From Eubacteriales bacterium (GTDB taxonomy: Bacteria > Bacillota > Clostridia > Lachnospirales > Lachnospiraceae), in the NCBI GenBank assembly GCA_030536575.1, contig JAUNPS010000002.1:62001-126000 (forward strand): a stretch of 64,000 nucleotides of DNA, written 5' to 3'. Shown here one piece after another: positions 34,875 through 42,702 of the stretch. The translations under genes and the position numbers were made by a program. The notes beneath the pieces were generated by a model that made no database searches, was not told the origin of the DNA, and worked only from the letters and a program-made list of their open reading frames with translations. Every line of letters starts with the position of its first letter. Within the stretch, counting starts at the first letter, position 1.

Positions 34875-36371
34875 TCATGATTCTATGAGGAAGCTATGTA
34901 ATGCGCAGTCGTCCAGTGTCCGATAAACCAGAAGTGTGTCCGACGCGGCCATTTCTGTGATCTTTCGGTTTTCTTTTACAAGAGGCGTCTCTTCCTCGCC
35001 TTTCCCCTCTCCGTTTCCAAAAGGAATCCGGTAGATTCCTTTTTCCCAGGCAATGAGGTAGCCGCTCTGACAAACCTCAACTGCCGCAGCTCCGGGAAAG
35101 CTCTTCCAGGCTCTTCCCTTTTTCTGCTCGGTGTGGATACTGCCTCTGGTATCCAGCCAGATCACATGCTCTTCGTAAACGCGGACACTGGCAGCCTTAC
35201 AATCGCCGGATGCTTCCGGTATGCTCCCCCTGGTAAGTGCCAGGCTCCGGTCTTCCCGGATAGCGGCGGCATGATTCAGGCCCAGGGTAAAGGCCAGCAT
35301 CCCTGACCAGCCCTGCATGTCCCAGCAATTACTCCGGATGCTTCCATCTTCGAGAAGCAGCCCGTATGTATGGCTGAACAAAGAGGCAAAAACTGCTCTT
35401 TTTTCAGGCGGTTCCATTGGATCGAGACTCCGGATCGAAAGCTCTCCCTGCTCTCCGACTGCCAAAATGCCGAATGCTTCGTCAAAGGCCCAGGATGCGG
35501 GCGGTTCCGCAAATTTCATCGAAACGGGAATCTCCTTCCCGCCGCTCTCGTAAGCGGTAAGCTTGCCGTCCCGTAGCGTCAGACAGGTATCCTCCGATAC
35601 GGTAAACCTTGGGAGAAAGTCTACATAGCAGGAGCCTTTTCGGATGGCGTAAATCCATTCTTCCGGAAATAACTGCCGGGTGAGACTGGTTCCTTCCAAT
35701 ATCAGAAGAAGCGGTGTCTTCCCATGGTGAACCAGCTTCACCAGCTCCAGAGGGGCATCTGGCTGTCCGGTGCCCTTCCAGTAAGGTAAGGTAAATTCGG
35801 GGGATTCTTCCGTCAGGTTCCATATTCCCCATTTTTGACGGCCGCTTTGTTCCAGGAGATTTTCCCGGAGAAGGCGCCTTTTCATAAATTCTATCGCGGT
35901 AAAATGGTTTAATTCTTCCAGATCCCAGTTTCCGGAAGAAAGCCGGTCTGCTTCCGGCTCGCCAATCTCCCTTCCGGCCTGGATATGCAGGAGAAGGAAA
36001 AGGCAGAGTAATGCGGTAGCTCTGGGAGAGAACGGACGGCCTCCCGACTGGATAAGTTCCCGGATCGCCTGCTGGTTCTTTTCCCAGAAGTCCGCTTTTT
36101 TCAGGCTGCCTAGCCAGGTTTTTAGTGCGTGCTCGTCAACCGTCCCGTCTTTTCGAAGGTTTCTGACCCAGGCCGGACAGGTCCAGGTTTTCGGATTCTC
36201 CAAGTAGTTCAGCAGGGCGTGAATCTGAAGCGTTTCTATGGATTTTGGGAAATCTTTCAGGGTTTCCCGGTAGGGCGCAGAAACCGGCTCAATGGCCTGC
36301 CACACACCTTTAAAGGAAAAATGGTCATACAGTACCTCTTTTCCTATGACGATAATGCCGTCCAGTTTCAT
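34875..36371 (-). CDS. RCC1-like propeller protein of the Hsp70/AAA+ cluster
   Basis: A 498-residue protein. The N-terminal 190 residues are mostly helical and unfamiliar (CPAWVRNLRKDGTVDEHALK). The C-terminal 300 residues show spaced beta-blade repeats of the type ...YGLLLEDGSIRS, HAAAIREDRSLAL and HVIWLDTRGSIHTE, which resemble RCC1/beta-propeller blades. Such propellers usually bind proteins. No signal peptide. It is joined to the upstream HTH gene by ATGA (start 36371). I infer a scaffold or sensing role; family membership is a low-similarity judgement. Confidence 0.7.
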   Translation of the reverse strand: MKLDGIIVIGKEVLYDHFSFKGVWQAIEPVSAPYRETLKDFPKSIETLQIHALLNYLENPKTWTCPAWVRNLRKDGTVDEHALKTWLGSLKKADFWEKNQQAIRELIQSGGRPFSPRATALLCLFLLLHIQAGREIGEPEADRLSSGNWDLEELNHFTAIEFMKRRLLRENLLEQSGRQKWGIWNLTEESPEFTLPYWKGTGQPDAPLELVKLVHHGKTPLLLILEGTSLTRQLFPEEWIYAIRKGSCYVDFLPRFTVSEDTCLTLRDGKLTAYESGGKEIPVSMKFAEPPASWAFDEAFGILAVGEQGELSIRSLDPMEPPEKRAVFASLFSHTYGLLLEDGSIRSNCWDMQGWSGMLAFTLGLNHAAAIREDRSLALTRGSIPEASGDCKAASVRVYEEHVIWLDTRGSIHTEQKKGRAWKSFPGAAAVEVCQSGYLIAWEKGIYRIPFGNGEGKGEEETPLVKENRKITEMAASDTLLVYRTLDDCALHSFLIES

Positions 36372-36946
36372 GGATCTTCCTCCTGGTCGTCTTCACTGAA
36401 TAAGGGCTCCTCATCCTGGGAGAGCAGCAGGGTGTCTATGCTGCAAGGGTCATAGTTCTTCTCCCGCAGGCATTTACAGATTACGTAGTCTCTCCTGTCG
36501 TCCGGTACGAAGGTGTAACCGGCGAGGGCCATCAAGTAGTTCGCCTCGTACAGATCCAGCTTCAAAACAATGCACAGCTTCAGGATAAAGGTCTTACTCG
36601 TGCGCTTTCCTTTCTGTTTAATGCGGGACCACTGATTCCGATGCATGCCGATGGCGCGGTAGACTTCGGGGTCTTTCATGTGGGCACGGTCGGTAAATTC
36701 TCCGAGGACGGTGCAGAAGTTTCGGGAGAGAGGGTGGTATTCTTCCAGTTCTTCGGTGATCTCTCTGGCAAGACTTTGGGTGCTTTTATAGGGGTGTTTT
36801 CTTTTTTCAAGTTTTTCCAGAAAAGCGTGATAGCTGGCCTGGTCAGTCTCCAGGCGGGCAGCAATGCTTTTCTGTTCTTCTTCGGTGAGGACGTCCAGAA
36901 TACGTTCCAGTAAAATCTCTTCGGTCGTTTTCAAATTTTCTTTCAC
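36368..36946 (-). CDS. Helix-turn-helix protein heading the Hsp70/AAA+ cluster
   Basis: A 192-residue acidic protein. A central XRE-like HTH is suggested by DPEVYRAIGMHRNQWSRIKQ and KTFILKLCIVLKLDLYEANYLMALAGYTF, followed by a DDRRDYVICKCLREKNYDPCSIDTLL tail, an arrangement I recall from small Firmicutes regulators linked to signalling operons. It may regulate the cluster through the palindrome in its promoter. The start is uncertain: GTG at 36946 has no spacer to a ribosome site, whereas TTG at 36934 lies about 9 nt after AAGAGGTG, so the shorter form is quite possible. Confidence 0.7.
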   Translation of the reverse strand: MKENLKTTEEILLERILDVLTEEEQKSIAARLETDQASYHAFLEKLEKRKHPYKSTQSLAREITEELEEYHPLSRNFCTVLGEFTDRAHMKDPEVYRAIGMHRNQWSRIKQKGKRTSKTFILKLCIVLKLDLYEANYLMALAGYTFVPDDRRDYVICKCLREKNYDPCSIDTLLLSQDEEPLFSEDDQEEDP

Positions 36947-36969
36947 CTCTTATCGCATCTGTGCTTTTT

Positions 36970-36998
36970 ATTATACCCGTTTTCGGACGGGCAGGCAA
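36970..36998 (-). promoter_or_regulatory. Promoter of the Hsp70/AAA+ cluster with spacer palindrome
   Basis: TTGCCT (36998-36993), 17 bp, TATAAT (36975-36970) on the minus strand. The spacer contains CCCGT-CCGAAA-ACGGG, an inverted repeat between the boxes where a repressor would block polymerase. Confidence 0.65.
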
Positions 36999-37217
36999 CT
37001 TGCGAAATATGACTGTTTCCAGTATAGCAGATTTTCGGAACGGTTTTGCCATACGCCGTGAGACATTTTGCGAATTCTGCCAAAAAACCACCCCCCGGCA
37101 GTCGTCAAGTATCCGTATAAATGGGGCCGCCTGACTCGTTGCTCGCGGGAATAAATGCTGGAAACTTTGTGCCGCAAACCGCCAATCGGCGATACGGGCA
37201 GCAGAGTATTCAGATAC

Positions 37218-37256
37218 AAAAAGGGCCGCCGCACAGCATATCACAGGCGGCAGCCC
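37218..37256 (-). terminator. Terminator of the blaI-blaR1 operon
   Basis: GCCGCC pairs with GGCGGC, extended by GG/CC past a bulge, then TTTTTG on the minus strand, 23 bp after the blaR1-like stop. It insulates the Hsp70/AAA+ cluster. The stretch 36999-37217 shows no gene. Confidence 0.65.
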
Positions 37257-37278
37257 AAGATTATTTCAACAAAACACT

Positions 37279-39555
37279 TTACTGCAGCTTCCCAGCCAGA
37301 AAAATCGCAGTCGGACCATCCGCCCCGCCAATAATCGCAAGCGTATCGTTCGAAAGCCCTTCTTCCCGAAGCTTCAGAAGCTCACAGAACATTTCCAGGG
37401 AACTCCCGTATTCTTTTACGTTTTTCCCATCTGTGTGTATTTCTCTGGCCGCATCGGTGTCCCAGTAGACGGTCACCGGCTTTCCTTCATGCTCGGCTCC
37501 GCCCCACTGACCGTCATCCGGAAAGCTCCAACGGACTTCTGAAAGATTGTCAACCAGCGCCAGCAGAATCGTTCCCGCCCAGGACAATCGATTCGCATAA
37601 CCCGCCGTCCATTCTTCCGACAGTTCCTCGAACTTTACTTCCAGATAATAGGGTGCTTCTTCTGTCCCCAGCTCCATCGTAAAATCTCCCGACAGGAATC
37701 CGGCGTATTTCATCGCCCCAAGCAGCGAGCCGACCGCCGGAGCGTCTCCGATATAAGGTGTCCGGGCCTCATAAACTGCCTGCTCTTCGTCGCTGATGGC
37801 TGTTTCGGTTTCGGATTGGGAGCCGTAAGGTTCTTCTGAGAACCAGACGCTTAATACTACAGCCAATTCGGTGTTTTGTACAGCCTGGGGATTTTCCAGC
37901 AGCTCTTCGCATGTGGACGGAGCGGCCGGAAGCACGCCGTCGCCCTGCCGCCAGAAGACCAGCGGAATGTTTTGTTCCAGCGAAATGGAAAGCGTCTGGC
38001 CGTCTGCGCCGTTTCCATTTACACTGTAGTCCATGGTATCGAAAGTCAGGTTTTCCGGGAGTTTTGTGAAATATTCGGAGGTAATGCTGTATCCGCCAAT
38101 TTCAATCTCTCCCTGAAGATCCCGATGTTCTCCCAGATCCATCGCAAGCTTCAGACGGCCGCTCCCTTTCCGTGCGATTCCGCCCTGGGCAACCTGGACG
38201 GAGGCCGTCCATTCGCTTCCCATGCTTTCAGCGCCGCCTTCTTCAATCCCTCCGGCGAAAAATTTCCGTTCTTCCAGGAGCGAACCTGAGAGATAGGTCT
38301 GAATCAGAAATCCGAAGGAGCGGGCGCTTTCCGGCGCTTCGTAAGTAAATTCTGCGCCTGTGTCTCCGGCCAGGGCAGTCAAAAGGGCTTCCTGGCTGTC
38401 GGTGTTCCACTTCCATGTCACGCTTTCGGCATTTTCGGCGGCCATCGTGTTCGTGGCGCAGACGGCGAAAAGGCCGGCGCAGAAAATGCACAGAAATGCT
38501 TTCTCCCAGCGGCCGGGATTCCGGCAGTCTAATGCGTTCTGAATGCGTTTTTTGGTATTCCCTTCCCCGAAAGCCAACGCAGCCAGGTCAGGGAATCGCC
38601 TGTTTACAGCAAAGCTGTACAAGGTCTTTCCGTATTCTTTCCGCTCGTCTGCTTCCATGCTGCGGACAACATTTTCGTCACAGCTCAGTTCCATATCCCG
38701 GCTCATGCAAAAGTAGGCAGCCCAGACAAGAGGATGGCACCAGTAGATACACAGAAGCAGGAAGGCAAAGGGACGGATCAGGAAGTCCCCTCTGCGGATA
38801 TGACAGCGCTCATGAGCCAGGATCATGCGTTTCTGGTGATCCGAAAGCCGGAAAGGAATGTAGATTCTGGGACGCAGAATCCCGAAGACGAAGGGGCTTC
38901 GGATCTGATCGCATTCGAATACATTTCCTTCCAGGCGTACAGCGGCCCGAATCTTCTCCCTGGTTCTCCGGTAAGACCGGAAGGCAAGAAAAAGCATCAC
39001 AAAAATGCCTGCTGCCCACAGGATGACAACGGCGTCATAGACCGCGAAAACAGCGGCTCCCTGAAATCCATGGCCAAAAATCCAGAGACTTCGGTCGTTC
39101 TGTACATTTCCCTGGCTGATCTGAATGAAGTTCCCCATCTGGGTCAGTTTCCAGATACTCTGAAGCTTGGAAAGAGCGGTCGGAGCCGCAACAGATGAGA
39201 CGGACTCTGATTCCTGGACGGATGCGGCCGTACTCTGCACGGCGGTGTCAGAACGCTTCCCGGACAGCTCCGCGTCAGTGGCTGCACCGGATTCTTCGGA
39301 TGACGCATTTGAAACGGTTTGTTCTGTGAGACGGACTTCCTGGCTGCCGAGTCTGGTTTGATTAAAAATACTGAACGGCGTGCTGGCCGCTACCGGGCAG
39401 ACCAGCCGGAAGGCTACCGCCGCCCACAGGACATAAGAGAACACCTTCGGCGCCCTGCGAAGCAAAACCCTGGCAATCAGCACCAGCAGAATCACCAAAC
39501 TTGCGATCAGCCCCATATTCCATACATTGGCAAAAATAGTTTCGAACCCCTTCAT
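37279..39555 (-). CDS. BlaR1/MecR1-like M56 metallopeptidase receptor
   Basis: A 758-residue membrane protease-receptor. The N-terminal region has membrane helices (GLIASLVILLVLIARVLL, YVLWAAVAFRLVCPVAA, then two more) and the M56 zinc site HERCH (LAHERCHIRRGD). A further helix (FLCIFCAGLFAVCAT) precedes an extracellular domain of about 350 residues that does not resemble the beta-lactam-binding domain of true BlaR1. On signal, M56 proteins cleave or inactivate the partner repressor. Unusually, the C-terminus carries IIGGADGPTAIFLAGK, a motif familiar from sodium-pump decarboxylase beta subunits. It is 3 nt downstream of the blaI-like gene. Confidence 0.88.
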   Translation of the reverse strand: MKGFETIFANVWNMGLIASLVILLVLIARVLLRRAPKVFSYVLWAAVAFRLVCPVAASTPFSIFNQTRLGSQEVRLTEQTVSNASSEESGAATDAELSGKRSDTAVQSTAASVQESESVSSVAAPTALSKLQSIWKLTQMGNFIQISQGNVQNDRSLWIFGHGFQGAAVFAVYDAVVILWAAGIFVMLFLAFRSYRRTREKIRAAVRLEGNVFECDQIRSPFVFGILRPRIYIPFRLSDHQKRMILAHERCHIRRGDFLIRPFAFLLLCIYWCHPLVWAAYFCMSRDMELSCDENVVRSMEADERKEYGKTLYSFAVNRRFPDLAALAFGEGNTKKRIQNALDCRNPGRWEKAFLCIFCAGLFAVCATNTMAAENAESVTWKWNTDSQEALLTALAGDTGAEFTYEAPESARSFGFLIQTYLSGSLLEERKFFAGGIEEGGAESMGSEWTASVQVAQGGIARKGSGRLKLAMDLGEHRDLQGEIEIGGYSITSEYFTKLPENLTFDTMDYSVNGNGADGQTLSISLEQNIPLVFWRQGDGVLPAAPSTCEELLENPQAVQNTELAVVLSVWFSEEPYGSQSETETAISDEEQAVYEARTPYIGDAPAVGSLLGAMKYAGFLSGDFTMELGTEEAPYYLEVKFEELSEEWTAGYANRLSWAGTILLALVDNLSEVRWSFPDDGQWGGAEHEGKPVTVYWDTDAAREIHTDGKNVKEYGSSLEMFCELLKLREEGLSNDTLAIIGGADGPTAIFLAGKLQ

Positions 39556-39557
39556 AC

Positions 39558-39920
39558 TTACCCCTCCTCGTGTTCGTCAATCAGACGTCTGATCTGCTCG
39601 GCCTCCTGTCTGGAAATGGTCTTGCCCCCCAGGAACGCATTCAGGAACAGGGGCAGGGAACCGTCAAAGGTACGCTCTACAAAGTAATCGGTCTCCTGGG
39701 CCTGCACCTGGTCTTTCGGAATTCGGACACGGACGGTGGCGTCGATGTTTTCGATGTAGCCTTTTTCCGAAAGTTTTTTGATCACGGTGTAGGTAGTGGA
39801 CTTCTTCCAGCCAAGCCGTTCGCGGCAGAGTTTTACCAGTTCGCCGGAACTGACCGGGGCGTTTTCCCAGACAATCAGCATAAAACGATAATCGCTGTCA
39901 CATAGCTTTAGATACTCCAT
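39558..39920 (-). CDS. BlaI/MecI family repressor
   Basis: A 120-residue winged-helix repressor of the Penicillinase_R family: SDYRFMLIVWENAPVSSGELVKL, GWKKSTTYTVIKKLSEKGYI (recognition helix), then the dimerisation tail with FVERTFDGSLPLFLNAFLG. It should repress its own operon until cleaved through the M56 receptor. ATG 39920 follows GAAGGAGG; the longer frame to 40061 has no family similarity. Confidence 0.93.
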   Translation of the reverse strand: MEYLKLCDSDYRFMLIVWENAPVSSGELVKLCRERLGWKKSTTYTVIKKLSEKGYIENIDATVRVRIPKDQVQAQETDYFVERTFDGSLPLFLNAFLGGKTISRQEAEQIRRLIDEHEEG

Positions 39921-40014
39921 GTGTTTCCTCCTTCGTAATGTACAGTGTGCTTCGCGGGTTCCCGCGGCTGAAAGAGCCACAGGCATTTTCAAGCGCGGAA
40001 CAGTTCTATAGTCA

Positions 40015-40038
40015 TAGACTTTTTCTAAGTTTAGTCTA
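40015..40038. promoter_or_regulatory. Candidate BlaI operator dyad
   Basis: TAGACT (40015-40020) and AGTCTA (40033-40038) form a 6-12-6 inverted repeat about 100 bp upstream of the blaI-like start, in an AT-rich promoter-like zone. BlaI operators usually contain TACA/TGTA dyads, and a TCTACAACA run abuts the site. Confidence 0.4.
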
Positions 40039-40087
40039 CAACAATCGACCTGTTTTTTCAAGCTCTTTATTCTTAATATTTTCTTAG

Positions 40088-40279
40088 TTTCTCACGGTAT
40101 TAGAACAGGTGCAGAACAGATTGCAGCGGATTATTCGGCAGATGCAGAAAGCTGAGTCTGTGACTGAGGAATTGAAAGAGAATGACCAGTGGTTATGGAT
40201 TCAAAGGATGAATAGTATTTATAACAGAGCAGAGGAAATCATCCTTCGGGAATTGGTCTGCGGAGTAAAAGAAGGATAA
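40088..40279 (+). pseudogene. tnpV: TnpV-type transposon protein, C-terminal remnant
   Basis: A plus-strand frame of about 63 residues without a start codon reads NRLQRIIRQMQKAESVTEE, LKENDQWLWIQRMNSIYNRA and EEIILRELV, matching the C-terminal end of TnpV-type proteins found on Firmicutes mobile elements. The N-terminal part is missing and a stop lies just upstream. It marks an old insertion next to the Fic gene. Confidence 0.75.
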
Positions 40280-40291
40280 AAGCATAGAACG

Positions 40292-40332
40292 AGACTGGAT
40301 GTTGCTTTACAAGAGGTGGCATCCAGTCTTTT
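40292..40332 (+). terminator. Terminator after the TnpV remnant
   Basis: AGACTGGATG (40292-40301) pairs with CATCCAGTCT (40320-40329), 10 bp, followed by TTTT. It is probably left over from the transposon gene. Confidence 0.7.
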
Positions 40333-40481
40333 ATCATATGGAGTTCAAATAACAATCGCATTTTTATATTGATGGAAGTCCATTCGGCTGTGATGACAAC
40401 GGAACAATCAGAAAATAACTTCCTGTATCGGCAAAAACGAATTAATAAAGCTAAAAATTGACTGGTATTTTGCCGATGACG

Positions 40482-40490
40482 TGATATAAT
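40482..40490 (+). promoter_or_regulatory. Extended -10 promoter of the fic gene
   Basis: TGATATAAT (40482-40490) is an extended -10. A TTGACT box is present but 21 bp away. The fic ATG follows 52 bp later with AGGA-type spacing (GGAGGATAGCAA). Confidence 0.55.
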
Positions 40491-40542
40491 ATACAGTAGA
40501 TTAGCGTAGTTTTTTGATTCGATTTATGACGGAGGATAGCAA

Positions 40543-41433
40543 ATGCGATACCTTTCAGTTGCAGAAATAGCACAAAAATGGAATGTGTCAGAGCGCAGCG
40601 TAAGAAATTACTGCGCCCAAGGGCGTGTGATTGGTGCGTTCCTTACCGGTAAGACCTGGAACATTCCCGAAAATGCAGAGAAACCGGAGCGTACTAACAA
40701 GAAAAAAGAAGAACCCGTTACTCTGCTGGATATTTTGAAAGAACAGAAAGCAAGCAAATATTCTGGCGGAATTTATCATAAGACACAGATTGATTTGACA
40801 TACAACTCCAATCACATAGAAGGCAGCCGTTTGACCCATGACCAGACCAGATATATTTTTGAAACCAACACCATTGGCGTAGAGAATGAAGTGCTCAATG
40901 TGGATGATATCATCGAAACAGCAAATCACTTTCGCTGTATTGATATGATTATTGACAATGCAAAAGCGACGCTGACAGAAAAGTTTATCAAAGAGCTTCA
41001 CCTGATCCTGAAGAACGGCACCAGCGATTCCAGAAAAGATTGGTTTGCTGTCGGTGATTACAAGAAATTACCGAATGAGGTGGGCGGGATGGATACCGTC
41101 CTTCCAGAAGAAGTTGCCGATAAAATGAAAGCGTTGCTGACAAAGTATAACAGAAAAGAGGAAAAAAACTTTGAGAATATTCTGGATTTCCATGTGAAGT
41201 TTGAGCGAATCCATCCGTTCCAAGATGGCAACGGTCGTGTAGGCAGACTGATTATGTTTAAGGAATGCCTGAAATACAATATCGTTCCGTTCATCATTGA
41301 TGAGAATTTGAAAATGTTTTATTATCGTGGATTAAAGGAATGGGATCATGAGAAAGGATATCTGACAGATACCTGTCTGACGGCGCAGGATAAATATAAG
41401 GCATATTTGGATTATTTTAGGATTGCTTATTAA
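40543..41433 (+). CDS. Fic family AMPylase with N-terminal HTH
   Basis: A 296-residue protein. Residues 1-45 are an HTH (MerR/helix_turn_helix-type, SVAEIAQKWNVSERSVRNY). The Fic core has the catalytic HPFQDGNGRVGR motif (about residues 225-236), whose His is needed for transfer of AMP from ATP to a target hydroxyl. The inhibitory motif NSNHIEGSRL (about residues 88-97, S/T-x-x-x-E-G) lies N-terminal to the core, as in class II self-inhibited Fic enzymes. Target unknown. AT-richer than its neighbours and flanked by TnpV and IS200 remnants, so probably acquired. Confidence 0.93.
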   Translation: MRYLSVAEIAQKWNVSERSVRNYCAQGRVIGAFLTGKTWNIPENAEKPERTNKKKEEPVTLLDILKEQKASKYSGGIYHKTQIDLTYNSNHIEGSRLTHDQTRYIFETNTIGVENEVLNVDDIIETANHFRCIDMIIDNAKATLTEKFIKELHLILKNGTSDSRKDWFAVGDYKKLPNEVGGMDTVLPEEVADKMKALLTKYNRKEEKNFENILDFHVKFERIHPFQDGNGRVGRLIMFKECLKYNIVPFIIDENLKMFYYRGLKEWDHEKGYLTDTCLTAQDKYKAYLDYFRIAY

Positions 41434-41554
41434 AAAGTGCTTCCCAAAGTGTCAAATTAATACTTTAGATATGTTCAAAGGTCAAAGTCCAAAATCCAAA
41501 GTGCTAATGTTACTGCTCGTCCCATAGGGCGGTGTCGCAAGCATCGTTACTGGG

Positions 41555-42012
41555 CCGCTTATAAAGCGGTACTTCTCAAATCTTCTCTTCTTGATTCCTC
41601 TGCCGGCTCGTTAATATATTTCTGTACTGCTTCATCGGTTATATTACCAATTGTCTCCACGTAATATCCCCTTGCCCAGAATGCTTTATCCCACTTGCTC
41701 TGCTGTTCTGGGTATCTGTCATAAATCATCAGCGTACTCTTCCCCTTCAGGTATCTCATAAAATTGGATACACTGAGTTTGGGCGGAATCGCTACGCTCA
41801 GATGTACATGACCTACACACACTGCGCCTGCAATAATCTCCACATCTTTGTATTTGCAAAATGTACTGATTATTTTTTTACGTCTTCTCTCAGCTTCCCA
41901 TACAATACTTTCTTCTGATATTTCGGAATGAAAACGATATGGTACTGGCATTTCCATCGGGTAGATATCCTCACCGTTTCCAACTACCCTATTTTCCCCA
42001 GCATAGCTGGGG
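41555..42012 (-). mobile_element. IS200/IS605-like element (tnpA only)
   Basis: The frameshifted IS200 transposase gene is bracketed by small hairpins: CCCCAGC-ATA-GCTGGGG (41996-42012) at the 5' side and CCGCTT-ATA-AAGCGG (41555-41569) at the 3' side, as expected for the subterminal structures recognised by HUH transposases. True ends may extend a little beyond; 41434-41554 shows no gene. Confidence 0.7.
41559..41983 (-). pseudogene. tnpA: IS200-type HUH transposase, frameshifted
   Basis: The C-terminal frame (stop at 41559) holds the HUH motif GHVHLSV, PPKLSVSNFMRYLKGKS and the catalytic Tyr in GYYVETIGN. The normal N-terminus (WKCQYHIVFIPKYQKKVLY) is in another frame, entered from about 41983. 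The frames meet at a run of seven A on the minus strand (41874-41880); a -1 shift there restores KKIISTF. Either one A was lost, killing the gene, or slippage makes some full protein. The unaided C-terminal ORF (41559-41957) lacks the true N-terminus. Confidence 0.8.
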
Positions 42013-42027
42013 GATTAGGCTTTTCAT

Positions 42028-42612
42028 TTATTTCAGCATACTCCAGATGCACTCGCCCAGCGTCAATGCAAGAATAATATTGATGACTCTATAATGCTTC
42101 AGATATACTTTCTGAATTAGAATCCCTACCCCGATCCAGGTCATTGTAGCAATTGTTCCAATGGTAGCAATCAACAGTTCAAATCCGATCAGCACCACAA
42201 GCGCTGTGCTGTACGGAGCAATGAATCCAGTCAATGCCGTTATTCCGAACATATAAATTTTCACATTTATAAACTGAAGAAGAAACCCTTTCATAAAAGA
42301 CGCTGAACCGGTATCTGCGGCTGGTTCCGGCTTACTGACAGCAATATGAATTGCAAGCCACAGAATATATGCAGCGCCAATATATTTCATAACATTCAAT
42401 GCGTTTGGCAGAAAAGTCCCCACTCCATACACAAATACAGCGCAGATAATCTGAACTGCATAATAACCTGTAAAAATGCCGAAGAACAGGCGCTTTCCGT
42501 TTTTCCAGCCGTAGTTTGTTACCGTATTAAGAGCCAGTATATTTCCGGGACCAGGCGTAAAAGCGTTCACTATGGCATATATGAAGAAATTGGTTAATAC
42601 ATATCCAGGCAT
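42028..42612 (-). CDS. LysE/RhtB family amino-acid exporter
   Basis: A 194-residue membrane protein of about six helices. NAFTPGPGNILALNTVTNYGWKNGKR near the N-terminus is the LysE/RhtB signature, and FLLQFINVKIYMFGITAL matches the second conserved part. It probably exports an amino acid such as cysteine, O-acetylserine, threonine or homoserine; the substrate is not readable. It lies 90 bp downstream of a LysR gene in the same direction and has a TATAAT at 42644-42639 without a good -35, consistent with LysR activation. Confidence 0.88.
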   Translation of the reverse strand: MPGYVLTNFFIYAIVNAFTPGPGNILALNTVTNYGWKNGKRLFFGIFTGYYAVQIICAVFVYGVGTFLPNALNVMKYIGAAYILWLAIHIAVSKPEPAADTGSASFMKGFLLQFINVKIYMFGITALTGFIAPYSTALVVLIGFELLIATIGTIATMTWIGVGILIQKVYLKHYRVINIILALTLGECIWSMLK

Positions 42613-42702
42613 AAAAAATCTCCTCCGTTTGCTGTACGATTATAGCACGCAGAGAAGATTCATAGATAATATTAATTTTATATGGAATAGCATAGTGTAA
42701 AA

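Noticed and set aside
36843-37244. 133-codon minus-strand ORF upstream of the HTH gene
   Set aside because: It crosses the cluster promoter and overlaps the HTH gene in another frame.
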